From Streptomyces tendae (GTDB lineage Bacteria > Actinomycetota > Actinomycetes > Streptomycetales > Streptomycetaceae), in the NCBI RefSeq assembly GCF_014650435.1, contig NZ_BMUY01000002.1, forward strand, positions 62,001-126,000: a stretch of DNA of 64,000 nucleotides. The letters run 5' to 3'. Numbering within the stretch: position 1 is the first letter of the stretch; each line of letters opens with the position of its first letter. The notes below the pieces were generated by a model. It searched no databases. It had not been told where the DNA came from and saw nothing but the letters and a program-made list of their open reading frames with translations. Below are positions 19,569 to 27,714 of the stretch, piece by piece. The translations under genes were made by a program, and so were the position numbers.

Positions 19569-20470
19569 CGCCCCTGGTTGTACGGGTACTGGTCGCCGTA
19601 CTGCTGAGGCTGGTCGCCGTAGCCCTGCGGGTACTGCTGGGCGTACGGCTGCTGCGGGGGCTGCTGGTACTGCTGAGGCTCCTGGTACTGCTGAGGCTCT
19701 TGGTACTGCTGGTGCGGCTGCTGGTACTGCTGCGGCTGGTCGTAGGGGTCCAGCCGGCGGAGCTGGGTCGTGGCGTCGTCCATGACCGGGTACTGCGGCT
19801 GGGGCTGGTGCTGCTGGGACACGGCCAGGGTCGGTTCCGCAGCCGCGGCGCGCCGCTTCTTCTTGCGCTCGCGCAGGTACTCGATGGCGATCGGGACGAC
19901 CGAGACCACGACGATCAGGACGAGGATGGCCTCGACGTTGGTCCGGATGAACTCGATCTGGCCGAGCCAGTAGCCCGCGAGGGTGACGCCGGTGCCCCAG
20001 GCCACGCCGCCGATCACGTTGTACGTGAGGAAGGTGCGGTACTTCATGCGGCCGGCGCCCGCCACGATGGGGGCGAAGGTGCGCACGATGGGCACGAAGC
20101 GGGCCAGGACGATCGCCTTGGGGCCGTACTTCTCCATGAACTCGTGCGCCTTCTCCAGGTTCTCCTGTTTGAAGAGCTTGGAGTTGGGGCGGCTGAAGAG
20201 CTTCGGGCCGAAGAACTTGCCGATCATGTAACCGACTTGGTCGCCGATGACGGCGGCGGCCACGATCAGGGTGCACACCAGCCACAGCGGCTGGCTGATG
20301 TACTCGCCCTGGGCGACGAACAGGCCCGCGGTGAAGAGCAGCGAGTCGCCGGGCAGGAACGCGAAGAGTCCTGACTCGGCGAAGACGATGAGCAGGATGC
20401 CGGGCAGGCTGAACGTCTCGATCAGATAGTCCGGGCTGATCCACTCGGGACCGAGCGCAAGGGTGGTCAC
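19565..20470 (-). CDS. DedA-family membrane protein with Gln-rich tail
   Basis: A 301-residue SNARE-associated/DedA protein, a family of undecaprenyl-phosphate or phospholipid flippase-like membrane proteins needed for envelope homeostasis. The motifs are VFAESGLFAFLPGDSLLFTAG, GDQVGYMIGKFFGPKL, EKYGPKAIVLARFVPIVRTFAPIVAGAGRM and NVIGGVAWG. After the last helix and a KKKRR patch, residues from about 215 form a disordered Gln/Tyr/Pro tail with repeated YQEPQQ units. GTG 20470 (VTTLALGPEW) is the start, with AGGAG upstream. Confidence 0.92.
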   Translation of the reverse strand: MTTLALGPEWISPDYLIETFSLPGILLIVFAESGLFAFLPGDSLLFTAGLFVAQGEYISQPLWLVCTLIVAAAVIGDQVGYMIGKFFGPKLFSRPNSKLFKQENLEKAHEFMEKYGPKAIVLARFVPIVRTFAPIVAGAGRMKYRTFLTYNVIGGVAWGTGVTLAGYWLGQIEFIRTNVEAILVLIVVVSVVPIAIEYLRERKKKRRAAAAEPTLAVSQQHQPQPQYPVMDDATTQLRRLDPYDQPQQYQQPHQQYQEPQQYQEPQQYQQPPQQPYAQQYPQGYGDQPQQYGDQYPYNQGR

Positions 20471-20604
20471 GGGATTGTGGCTCCTGCTGCTGGGGGAGGC
20501 GGGCTGGACCTGGCTGCCCAAACGTACAACGCAGCCGCGGTGTCCCAGGTTCCACGGGGTTTCTTGGGGTGCGCTGTGACGTTCCCCGGGGAAACCTGAG
20601 AACC

Positions 20605-20970
20605 ATGGGTATTGAAGAATACGGCGGCGGCCAGGACCCGCAGCCCGATGTGCTCGTGGTGACCACGAACGATCTACCGGGCCACCGGGTGCAGGAGGTG
20701 CTCGGGGAGGTCTTCGGGCTGACCGTGCGCTCCCGGCACCTGGGGAGCCAGATCGGGGCCGGGCTGAAGTCGCTGGTCGGCGGTGAGCTGCGCGGCCTGA
20801 CCAAGACACTGGTCGAGACCCGCAACCAGGCGATGGACCGGCTGGTCGAGCAGGCACGCGCGCGTGGCGCGAACGCGGTGCTGTCCTTCCGCTTCGACGT
20901 GACGGAGGCGGCGGACGTGGGCACCGAGGTGTGCGCGTACGGGACGGCGGTGGTCGTGACCCGGGAGTGA
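20605..20970 (+). CDS. YbjQ/UPF0145 family protein
   Basis: A 121-residue protein of the YbjQ (DUF74) family, which folds into a pentameric ring. The family is often labelled heavy-metal binding but has no proven function. The pattern VVTTNDLPGHRVQEVLGEVFGLTVRSRHLG, a central GELRGLTKTLVETRNQAMDRLVEQARARGANAVL and a C-terminal EVCAYGTAVVV match the family. ATG 20605 (MGIEEYGG) gives the expected length; the frame upstream is only 12 codons longer. Confidence 0.9.
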   Translation: MGIEEYGGGQDPQPDVLVVTTNDLPGHRVQEVLGEVFGLTVRSRHLGSQIGAGLKSLVGGELRGLTKTLVETRNQAMDRLVEQARARGANAVLSFRFDVTEAADVGTEVCAYGTAVVVTRE

Positions 20971-21021
20971 GCCCCCAGGGGCCGGGCCCCCCGGAACGAG
21001 TCCCCGGGTCACGACCACCGC

Positions 21022-21456
21022 TCAGGGGGTGTGCCGGACGGCGTTGGCGAGGATCGCGTCGCGCATGTAGGCGGCGAGGCCCGGCCTGGCGGCGTCGATG
21101 TTTCGCGTGAAACGTTCGTCCGAGACGTACATCTCGCCCAGGCAGGTGTGCATCTCGTACCCGCAGTCGTAGTGGTTGCGGGCGATGCCCTGCCGGTGGT
21201 CCTCGGCGGCGTCCATGGCCCCCTCGGACTCGGCGGGCTCGCCCGCGTCCATCAGGGCGACGAAGCGGCGGGTCAGCTCGTCGGCCTCGTCCTGGATGCG
21301 CTGCCAGTCCTCCTTGGTGTAGGAGGCGGTCTTCTGCTTGGACTGGCGGTAGGCGTCGGTGTCGCCCCAGCGTTCCTGGACCTCCTCCTCGTACTGGTCG
21401 GGGTCGAAGTCGCCGAAGACCTCGAACTTCTCCTCCGGCGTGAGATTGATTCCCAT
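21022..21456 (-). other. tipA: Internal translation start producing TipAS
   Basis: Within tipA, ATG 21456 is Met110 of TipAL and has its own GGAGG (plus-strand CCTCC at 21465-21469) about 8 nt upstream. The product would be the 144-residue antibiotic-binding domain without the DNA-binding part. TipAS made this way is established for S. lividans and sequesters thiopeptides. Confidence 0.88.
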
Positions 21457-21783
21457 GCTGCGTGCCTCCATGGCCTGCTCCACGGCCGCCGCCATCTTCT
21501 GCAGTCTCTCGATCCGGGCGGTCAGCAGCTCGTGCTGGCGGCGCAGGTGCGCGCGCGGGTCCGCGGCCGGGTCGTCGAGCAGGGCGGCGACCTCGTCGAG
21601 GGGGAAGCCCAGCTCCCGGTAGAACAGGATCTGCTGCAGCCGGTCGAGGTCGGCGTCGCTGTAGCGCCGGTGGCCCGCGTGGCTGCGCCCGCCGGGTGCG
21701 AGCAGGCCGATGTCGTCGTAGTGGTGCAGCGTGCGCACCGTCACTCCGGCGAAGCCGGCCACCTGTCCCACGGAGTAGCTCAC
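21022..21783 (-). CDS. tipA: Thiostrepton-responsive MerR-family regulator TipAL
   Basis: A 253-residue protein with an N-terminal MerR winged helix (SYSVGQVAGFAGVTVRTLHHYDDIGLLAPGG), a coiled-coil dimerisation helix (about 75-108) and a C-terminal TAS antibiotic-binding domain. TipA binds thiopeptides such as thiostrepton covalently through a cysteine; the NHYDCGYEMHTCLGEMY stretch near residue 210 carries the candidate cysteines. Bound TipAL activates its own promoter. Start GTG 21783 follows GGGAGCGGAA. It matches S. lividans/S. coelicolor tipA as I remember it, including the promoter, so the name is used with confidence. Confidence 0.95.
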   Translation of the reverse strand: MSYSVGQVAGFAGVTVRTLHHYDDIGLLAPGGRSHAGHRRYSDADLDRLQQILFYRELGFPLDEVAALLDDPAADPRAHLRRQHELLTARIERLQKMAAAVEQAMEARSMGINLTPEEKFEVFGDFDPDQYEEEVQERWGDTDAYRQSKQKTASYTKEDWQRIQDEADELTRRFVALMDAGEPAESEGAMDAAEDHRQGIARNHYDCGYEMHTCLGEMYVSDERFTRNIDAARPGLAAYMRDAILANAVRHTP

Positions 21784-21809
21784 TTCCGCTCCCTTCTCTG
21801 ACGTCCTCC

Positions 21810-21840
21810 ACGCTGCCTCCTCACGTGACGTGAGGTGCAA
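21810..21840 (-). promoter_or_regulatory. tipA promoter with palindrome in a 19-bp spacer
   Basis: On the minus strand TTGCAC (21835-21840) and CAGCGT (21810-21815) are 19 bp apart, the long spacer typical of MerR-activated promoters. The palindrome CCTCACGTgACGTGAGG (21819-21835) fills the spacer and is the expected TipAL operator. Confidence 0.85.
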
Positions 21841-22023
21841 GCCGGGACGTTCCGCGAGCCACGCCGTGACCGGCCCCGCCCTTCTCGGCACCCGCCGCCC
21901 CGTGTCCCCCGCGGGAGCTACGGGGGACTGTCCACTCGGGGGTGATTCGGGAACGTGGCCGTCTCCGTAGCGTTCTCGGCAGGTCGCCGGAAGGCACGCG
22001 GCCGATGCCACCCGGAGGTCACC

Positions 22024-22863
22024 ATGAGTACGACTCGCACCGCTTCGCCCCTGCCCACCCGCCGGGAGGGTGGCCGCTTCGTCCAGTCTCCCCTCGTCTG
22101 GATGCTGACCGGGATCGTGGGTGTGGGTCTGGCCTCCGGGCTGGCCTCGGCCGGCGGGGTGGTCGCCGTCGTCGGCGCGGTCGTGGCGGTCGCCGCCTAC
22201 TGGGCGGTCATGCGCTTCGTCGCCCGGCGGAGCATGCCGGAGATCGCGAGGCCGGGAGCCGTGGCACAGGCGTTGTCCGGCGCCGCGATCGGCTTCGGGT
22301 TCATCACCGTGTCGATGCTCATGCTCCTCACCGAGTTCTCGTTCACCGAACGGCCCGGCAGCGCCCTGTCGATCGTGGCGAGCATGGCCGCGATGCAGCT
22401 CGGCGCCGCCGTGACCGAGGAACTGATCTTCCGCGGCCTCGCCCTCCAGGCACTGGAGAAGCTGTGCGGCAGCTGGGCGGCTCTGGCGATCACCGCGGTG
22501 CTGTTCGGCGGGCTGCACCTGGCCAACCCGGACGCCACCCTGTGGAGTTCGACCGCGATCGCCGTCGAGGCCGGCGTCCTGCTCGGCGCCGCGTTCCTGT
22601 GGACGCGCAACATCTGGTTCGCCGTGGGCCTGCACTTCGCCTGGAACACCACCCTGGGCCTGATCGGCATCCCGGTCTCCGGCCACGCCTCGGAGGGTCT
22701 GATGACCACCAACCCGACCGGCCCCGAGCTGCTGACCGGCGGAGACTTCGGCCTGGAGGCGTCGATCGTGCCCGTCGTCGTCAGCCTGCTGATCGCGATC
22801 CCCATGCTCGTCGCCGCCCACCGGCGCGGCAACCTGGTCCCCATGCGCCGCGGGCGCCGCTGA
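22024..22863 (+). CDS. CPBP-family intramembrane metalloprotease
   Basis: A 279-residue membrane protein with about eight hydrophobic segments. The CPBP (ABI/CAAX protease-like) signature is intact: VTEELIFRGLALQALE (EExxxR), FGGLHLANP and WFAVGLHFAWNTTLG (HxxxN). Such proteases act within the membrane; bacterial members are often linked to bacteriocin immunity or prenyl-protein processing. ATG 22024 has GGAGG at 22013-22017. It is divergent from tipA and convergent with the marR gene. Confidence 0.9.
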   Translation: MSTTRTASPLPTRREGGRFVQSPLVWMLTGIVGVGLASGLASAGGVVAVVGAVVAVAAYWAVMRFVARRSMPEIARPGAVAQALSGAAIGFGFITVSMLMLLTEFSFTERPGSALSIVASMAAMQLGAAVTEELIFRGLALQALEKLCGSWAALAITAVLFGGLHLANPDATLWSSTAIAVEAGVLLGAAFLWTRNIWFAVGLHFAWNTTLGLIGIPVSGHASEGLMTTNPTGPELLTGGDFGLEASIVPVVVSLLIAIPMLVAAHRRGNLVPMRRGRR

Positions 22864-22888
22864 ACACCCGTCGCCGGAAGGGGCTCCG

Positions 22889-23335
22889 TCAGCCCGGGCA
22901 GCCGTGGGAGCCCGCTTCGAGGCTCGCGCGAAGCACGGCCAGGGTCGAGGCGACACGGCGCAGATCCTCGGGCGAAACCCCCGCGGTCAACGAGACGAGC
23001 GCGCTCTCGACCACCGGGCGGGAAGCCGCCAGCCGCCGATCGCCCTCGGAGGTGAGGCGGAGCACGGACGAGCGGCGGTCCTGGGGGTTCACGGCCCGCA
23101 CGCACCAGCCCGCGGCGACCAGCCGGTCGACCGCCTTGCTGACGGCACCCACGGTGATCGCCAGTTCGCCGACGATGTCGAGCACACGGCACCCCGGCAC
23201 GCGGTCGATGATCTCCAGAAATTCGAACTGTCCCAGAGTCACCCCCTGTTCGGCCCGCAGCCGGGCGCTCACCGCGTTGTAGAGACGGGTCTCGACGCGG
23301 ACCAGGTCGACGAAGGCCGGGGTGACGTAGTTCAC
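22889..23335 (-). CDS. MarR-family transcriptional regulator
   Basis: A 148-residue winged-helix regulator: VTLGQFEFLEIIDRVPGCRVLDIVGELAITVGAVSKAVDRLVAAGW, then NPQDRRSSVLRLTSEG (the D-x-R wing). MarR proteins bind palindromes as dimers and often respond to phenolic or lipophilic ligands. It is divergent from an alpha/beta-hydrolase with three related palindromes between them, so autorepression and control of the hydrolase are likely. TATGAT at 23360-23365 (read on the minus strand) is its probable -10. Confidence 0.92.
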   Translation of the reverse strand: MNYVTPAFVDLVRVETRLYNAVSARLRAEQGVTLGQFEFLEIIDRVPGCRVLDIVGELAITVGAVSKAVDRLVAAGWCVRAVNPQDRRSSVLRLTSEGDRRLAASRPVVESALVSLTAGVSPEDLRRVASTLAVLRASLEAGSHGCPG

Positions 23336-23348
23336 AAATCCTCCAATA

Positions 23349-23413
23349 GATTCCTGAGAATCATATTCCTCGGAATACGGTTGGCCCGAACAGATGGATT
23401 CCTAGGAATCCAT
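23349..23413. promoter_or_regulatory. Three related palindromes between marR and the hydrolase gene
   Basis: The sites are GATTCCTGAGAATC (23349-23362), ATTCCTCGGAAT (23365-23376) and ATGGATTCCTAGGAATCCAT (23394-23413), all perfect palindromes around the core ATTCC-NN-GGAAT or a close variant. The marR -10 lies between the first two and a hydrolase -10-like TAGGAA lies inside the third. They fit MarR operators. Confidence 0.8.
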
Positions 23414-23442
23414 TCTCGCACGCCGACCCATGGAGGCCCCGC

Positions 23443-24372
23443 ATGTCCCGACAGCAGCGCGACGCCCTGGACGCCATACTCCGTTCCGCCCCTCGCGCCG
23501 AGACGCCGCCCACTCCCGAAGAGCAGCGCGAGGGTTTCGCCGCGGCCCTCGCCCGCCCCGCCCCGGAAGGAGTGGCCACCCGCAGGACCGTCCTGGGCGG
23601 GCGGCCGGCCCTGGAGCTCGAGCCGGACACGGCCTCCGGCCCCGGCCGGCTGCTCTACCTGCACGGCGGCGGCTACGTCGTCGGTTCACCGGCCACCCAC
23701 GCGGGGCTGGCCGGTGAACTGGCCCGCCGCGCCGGGTTGCGCACGGTGTCGGTGGACTACCGCCTGGCGCCCGAGCACCCCTTCCCCGCGGCCGTGGACG
23801 ACGGGCTCGCCGCCTACCGCGAGCTGCTGTCGAAGGGGACCGACCCACGGGACCTCGTCCTGGCCGGTGACTCCGCAGGTGGCGGACTGGGCATAGCCAC
23901 ACTGCTCGCGGCCAGGGAAGCAGGGCTGCCGCAGCCCGCCGCCGTGGCCCTCTTCTCCCCTTGGGCCGACCTCACCCTCGCCGGAGGGAGCATCCGTTCC
24001 AAGGAGGGCGCCGACCCCATCTTCACCGAGGCCGACGTGCGCGCGTACGCCGATCTCTACGTCGGCGCGGGCGACCGGGCGGCCCCCCTGGCCAGCCCGG
24101 TCTTCGCCAACCTCGCCGGACTGCCCCCGCTGCTCGTGCAGGCCGGTGCGAACGAGGTGCTGCTCGACGACGCGGTCCGGCTGGCCGGCCGTGCGGGCGC
24201 CGACGACGTCGAGGTCACACTCGAAGTCGGCCCGGGCCTCCCGCACGTCTACCAGCTCCACTACGGCCGCCTCGAGGAGGCGGACGCCGCACTCGACCGC
24301 GCCGCCCGCTTCCTCACCGCCCACCTGGGCGCCGGACGCCCGGACGCCGACCGTCTCGCACCGGTCCGCTGA
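23443..24372 (+). CDS. Alpha/beta-hydrolase, hormone-sensitive-lipase (HSL) family
   Basis: A 309-residue cytoplasmic esterase or carboxylesterase. The oxyanion motif HGGGYVVGSPATH, VSVDYRLAPEHPFPA, the nucleophile elbow VLAGDSAGGGL and a late GPGLPHVYQLH with the catalytic His define HSL family IV. The substrate is likely a short acyl or aromatic ester. ATG 23443 has GGAG in the preceding 15 nt. It is probably controlled by the divergent MarR through the palindromes. Confidence 0.92.
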   Translation: MSRQQRDALDAILRSAPRAETPPTPEEQREGFAAALARPAPEGVATRRTVLGGRPALELEPDTASGPGRLLYLHGGGYVVGSPATHAGLAGELARRAGLRTVSVDYRLAPEHPFPAAVDDGLAAYRELLSKGTDPRDLVLAGDSAGGGLGIATLLAAREAGLPQPAAVALFSPWADLTLAGGSIRSKEGADPIFTEADVRAYADLYVGAGDRAAPLASPVFANLAGLPPLLVQAGANEVLLDDAVRLAGRAGADDVEVTLEVGPGLPHVYQLHYGRLEEADAALDRAARFLTAHLGAGRPDADRLAPVR

Positions 24373-24430
24373 AGGTCCGGCACGAGTCCGGCACGATCCC
24401 GTCCCGGATGCGGGGTACGGGGCCCGGGCC

Positions 24431-24436
24431 TACCGT
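24431..24436 (+). promoter_or_regulatory. -10 element of a leaderless decarboxylase transcript
   Basis: TACCGT lies 7 nt before ATG 24444, with no Shine-Dalgarno. It fits the leaderless pattern seen repeatedly in this window. Confidence 0.45.
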
Positions 24437-24443
24437 CGGTCGC

Positions 24444-25871
24444 ATGTCACTGCACAAGGGTCCCCGCCCGCCCCACGGCGACGACCGCGACCGGCGCCGG
24501 CTCGCCGTGAACCCCTTCCACGCGGCGGCGAACCCGCTCGGCGGCATGACCGAGGCCCCGCCCTCCCACCGGCTGCCCGACTCCCCGCTGCCGCCGGAGA
24601 CCGCGTACCGCCTCGTCCACGACGAGCTGATGCTGGACGGCAACGCACGGCTGAACCTGGCCACCTTCGTCACCACCTGGATGGAACCGCAGGCCGGGGT
24701 GCTGATGAGCGAGTGCCGGGACAAGAACATGATCGACAAGGACGAGTACCCGCGCACCGCCGAGCTGGAGCGGCGCTGCGTGGCGATGCTCGCCGACCTG
24801 TGGCACGCGCCCGACCCGTCGGCGGCCGTGGGCTGCTCGACGACCGGGTCGAGCGAGGCGTGCATGCTGGCCGGGATGGCGCTGAAGCGGCGCTGGGCGC
24901 TGCGCAACGCCGACCGGTACCCGGCGAAGGACGTGCGGCCCAATCTGGTGATGGGCGTGAACGTCCAGGTCTGCTGGGAGAAGTTCTGCAACTTCTGGGA
25001 GGTGGAGGCCCGCCAGGTCCCGATGGAGGGCGACCGCTTCCACCTGGACCCGCAGGCGGCCGCGGAGCTGTGCGACGAGAACACCATCGGGGTCGTCGGC
25101 ATCCTCGGCTCCACCTTCGACGGCTCCTACGAGCCGGTCGCCGACCTGTGCGCCGCCCTGGACGCCCTCCAGGAGCGGACCGGACTGGACGTCCCGGTAC
25201 ACGTCGACGGCGCCTCGGGCGGCATGGTCGCGCCCTTCCTGGACGAGGACCTGGTGTGGGACTTCCGGCTGCCCCGGGTCGCCTCGATCAACACCTCTGG
25301 GCACAAGTACGGGCTGGTCTATCCGGGCGTGGGCTGGGCGCTGTGGCGGGATGCGGAGGCGCTGCCCGAGGAGCTGGTGTTCCGCGTGAACTACCTGGGC
25401 GGCGACATGCCGACCTTCGCGCTGAACTTCTCCCGGCCCGGCGCACAGGTGGTGGCGCAGTACTACACCTTCCTGCGGCTGGGCCGCGAGGGCTACCGGG
25501 CCGTGCAGCAGAACGCGCGCGACATCGCGGGCTCCGTCGCCCGGCGGGTGGCGGCGCTGGGCGACTTCCGGTTGGTGACCCACGGCGACCAGTTGCCGGT
25601 GTTCGCCTTCACGACGGCCGACGACGTGACGGCGTACGACGTCTTCGACGTCTCCCGGCGGCTGCGCGAGGGCGGCTGGCTGGTGCCGGCGTACACCTTC
25701 CCGCCGCACCGCGAGGACCTCTCCGTGCTGCGGGTGGTGTGCCGCAACGGCTTCTCGGCCGACATGGCGGACCTGCTCCTGGACGACCTGGAACGGCTGC
25801 TGCCGGAGCTGCGCCGGCAGCCGCACCCACTGACCCGGGACAAGGGCGCGGCCACCGGATTCCACCACTAG
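24444..25871 (+). CDS. gadB: Glutamate decarboxylase
   Basis: A 475-residue PLP enzyme of the group II decarboxylases, converting glutamate to GABA and consuming a proton. The motifs are NLATFVTTWMEPQAGVLMSECRDKNMIDKDEYP, CSTTGSSEACMLAGMALKRRW, PVHVDGASGGMVAPF, and INTSGHKYGLVYPGVGW with the PLP lysine. The end is a short AATGFHH. The frame is open upstream, but ATG 24444 (MSLHKGPRPPHGDD) matches the family and has a leaderless promoter. No GABA antiporter gene is adjacent, so a role in acid resistance is not shown. Confidence 0.95.
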   Translation: MSLHKGPRPPHGDDRDRRRLAVNPFHAAANPLGGMTEAPPSHRLPDSPLPPETAYRLVHDELMLDGNARLNLATFVTTWMEPQAGVLMSECRDKNMIDKDEYPRTAELERRCVAMLADLWHAPDPSAAVGCSTTGSSEACMLAGMALKRRWALRNADRYPAKDVRPNLVMGVNVQVCWEKFCNFWEVEARQVPMEGDRFHLDPQAAAELCDENTIGVVGILGSTFDGSYEPVADLCAALDALQERTGLDVPVHVDGASGGMVAPFLDEDLVWDFRLPRVASINTSGHKYGLVYPGVGWALWRDAEALPEELVFRVNYLGGDMPTFALNFSRPGAQVVAQYYTFLRLGREGYRAVQQNARDIAGSVARRVAALGDFRLVTHGDQLPVFAFTTADDVTAYDVFDVSRRLREGGWLVPAYTFPPHREDLSVLRVVCRNGFSADMADLLLDDLERLLPELRRQPHPLTRDKGAATGFHH

Positions 25872-25893
25872 CGCCCGTCCCGGGCCGGGGTCG

Positions 25894-26676
25894 TCAGCGG
25901 CTCAGCCGCCCGAACCTGGCCACCGCCAGCGGGAAGAACACCGCGAGCAGTGCCAGCGGCCAGGCGACGGCCGCCCAGACGTGCCCCGCCTCGCCGCCGG
26001 GGCCGCCGAAGAGGTCGCGGACGGCCGTGGCGGTCTGCGACATCGGGTTCCACTCGACGACCGTGCCCAGCCAGCCGGGCATGGAGTCGGGGGTGGCGAA
26101 GGCGTTGGAGAGGAAACCGACCGGCCAGACCAGGATCTGCACCGCCTGCACCAGCTCCGGCTTCCCGGCCACCAGGGCCAGGAAGATGCCGATCCAGAGC
26201 ATGGCGAAGCGAAAGAGCAGGAGCAGGCCGACCGCACCCAGGAAGGCGCCGGGGCCGCCGTGGGCACGCCAGCCGAGCGCGTACCCGACGCCGATCATCA
26301 CGACCAGTCCGAGCACCGACTGGAGCATGTCGGCGGCGGAACGGCCCACCAGGACCGCGCCATTGGCCATCGGGAGGGAGCGGAAGCGGTCGACGACGCC
26401 CTTGTCGAGGTCCCGGGTGACGGCGATCATCGTGCCCTCCAGGCCGAAGGCCATGGTGAGGGCGAGCATCCCGGGGACCAGGTAGTCGACGTAGTCGCCG
26501 CTCAGGCCCCGGCCGCCGCCGACCAGGTAGCCGAACATCAGCAGCAGCATCACCGGGAAGACCAGGTTGACGACGACCGCCACCGGCTGCCGTCCCCAGC
26601 GGGCCAGCTCGCGGCGGGTCATGGTCCAGGAGTCGGAAAGGGCGTGGGTCATGGGGGTGAGGGTGCTCGTACTCAC
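25894..26676 (-). CDS. ABC-2 type exporter permease (DrrB-like)
   Basis: A 260-residue membrane protein with six helices. [38 protein letters not shown] at the N-terminus and [14 protein letters not shown] end motifs ([19 protein letters not shown]) are characteristic of DrrB-like ABC-2 permeases that export drugs or lipids. GTG 26676 (VSTSTLTPM) overlaps the ATPase stop by 4 nt (GTGA) and has AAGGAGG. It forms the export pore with the ATPase encoded just before it. Confidence 0.92.
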   Translation of the reverse strand: MSTSTLTPMTHALSDSWTMTRRELARWGRQPVAVVVNLVFPVMLLLMFGYLVGGGRGLSGDYVDYLVPGMLALTMAFGLEGTMIAVTRDLDKGVVDRFRSLPMANGAVLVGRSAADMLQSVLGLVVMIGVGYALGWRAHGGPGAFLGAVGLLLLFRFAMLWIGIFLALVAGKPELVQAVQILVWPVGFLSNAFATPDSMPGWLGTVVEWNPMSQTATAVRDLFGGPGGEAGHVWAAVAWPLALLAVFFPLAVARFGRLSR

Positions 26677-27614
26677 GCGGCCTCCTTCGTGCGGTCGGTG
26701 AGGTGCAGGAACACCTCGTCCAGGGTCGGCCGGCGCAGCGCCACGTCCTCGGCCTCGATACCGGCCTCCTCCAGCGCCCGTACGACGCCGGAGAGCGCCG
26801 CCATCCGGTCGGTGACCGGGGCGCTGAGCAGTCGGCGGTCGGCATCCACGCGGACGCCGGTGAGCGGCAGCAGGGCCACCGCGGCGCCCAGTTGGCCGGC
26901 GTCGCGCAGGACGACGTCGACGCGGTCGCCGCCGGTGGCGGCCTTGAGTTCGTCCGCCGTGCCGTCGGCGACGACGCGGCCGGCGTCGACGACCGAGATG
27001 CGGTCGGCGAGCTGGTCGGCCTCCTCCAGGTACTGGGTGGTGAGCAGGACCGTCGTACCGGCGCCGACCAAGGAGCGGACCGAGTCCCACACCTCGGCGC
27101 GGCCCCGCGGGTCGAGGCCGGTGGTCGGCTCGTCCAGGAAGAGCACCTCCGGTTCGGTGATGAGGGACGCGGCCAGGTCGAGGCGGCGCCGCATGCCACC
27201 GCTGTAGGCGGTGACCGGTTTGCGTCCGGTGTCGGCGAGGTCGAAGCGGGCGAGCAGTTCGTCGGCACGCGCGCGTGCCCGTCGTGCGCCCAGGTGGTGG
27301 AGACGGCCGAACATCTCCAGGTTCTGCCGACCGCCCAGCTCCTCGTCGAGCGCCGCGTGCTGGCCGAGCAGGCCGATGCGCAGCCGTACCGCGTACGCCT
27401 CGGCGACGACGTCGTGCCCGGCCACCTCGACGCGGCCCGCGTCGGGGCGCAGCAGGGTGGACAGGATGCGGACCAGGGTCGTCTTGCCCGCTCCGTTCGG
27501 GCCCAACACACCGTGCACCGTGCCGCGTGCGACGGTCAGGTCGAGCCCGTCCAGTGCGTTCTTGTTGCCGTACCTCTTGCGTGCGCCTTCGACGGTGATC
27601 GCCGTGTCGGCCAC
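26673..27614 (-). CDS. ABC exporter ATPase (DrrA-like)
   Basis: A 313-residue nucleotide-binding subunit with Walker [15 protein letters not shown], the Q-loop in [14 protein letters not shown], signature [15 protein letters not shown], Walker [14 protein letters not shown] and [13 protein letters not shown]. The C-terminal regulatory part includes [13 protein letters not shown], typical of DrrA-type drug exporters. The start is GTG 27614. An excellent promoter lies upstream inside the padR intergenic region. It is coupled to the permease gene; PadR is the probable regulator. Confidence 0.94.
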   Translation of the reverse strand: MADTAITVEGARKRYGNKNALDGLDLTVARGTVHGVLGPNGAGKTTLVRILSTLLRPDAGRVEVAGHDVVAEAYAVRLRIGLLGQHAALDEELGGRQNLEMFGRLHHLGARRARARADELLARFDLADTGRKPVTAYSGGMRRRLDLAASLITEPEVLFLDEPTTGLDPRGRAEVWDSVRSLVGAGTTVLLTTQYLEEADQLADRISVVDAGRVVADGTADELKAATGGDRVDVVLRDAGQLGAAVALLPLTGVRVDADRRLLSAPVTDRMAALSGVVRALEEAGIEAEDVALRRPTLDEVFLHLTDRTKEAA

Positions 27615-27658
27615 TGTCGCTCCCCCATCCGGCCCTCGGAAGGACCCACTCAGCTAAG

Positions 27659-27713
27659 CAAATTTGACTACTGACCCAGAAGATAGTCTCCGCCCTTCCA
27701 TTGGTCAAACTTG
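27659..27713 (-). promoter_or_regulatory. Exporter promoter flanked by an inverted repeat (probable PadR operator)
   Basis: On the minus strand TTGACC (27703-27708) and TATCTT (27680-27685) are separated by 17 bp, a near-consensus housekeeping promoter. CAAGTTTGAC overlaps the -35, and GTCAAATTTG lies downstream of the -10 (27659-27668), forming inverted 10-bp arms with one mismatch. This is a plausible repressor site. Confidence 0.7.
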
Positions 27714-27714
27714 A

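Noticed and set aside
17712..20924. 1070-codon minus-strand frame across the ThrE and DedA genes
   Set aside because: No family motifs; it spans two genes and a terminator, and results from GC-rich codon structure.
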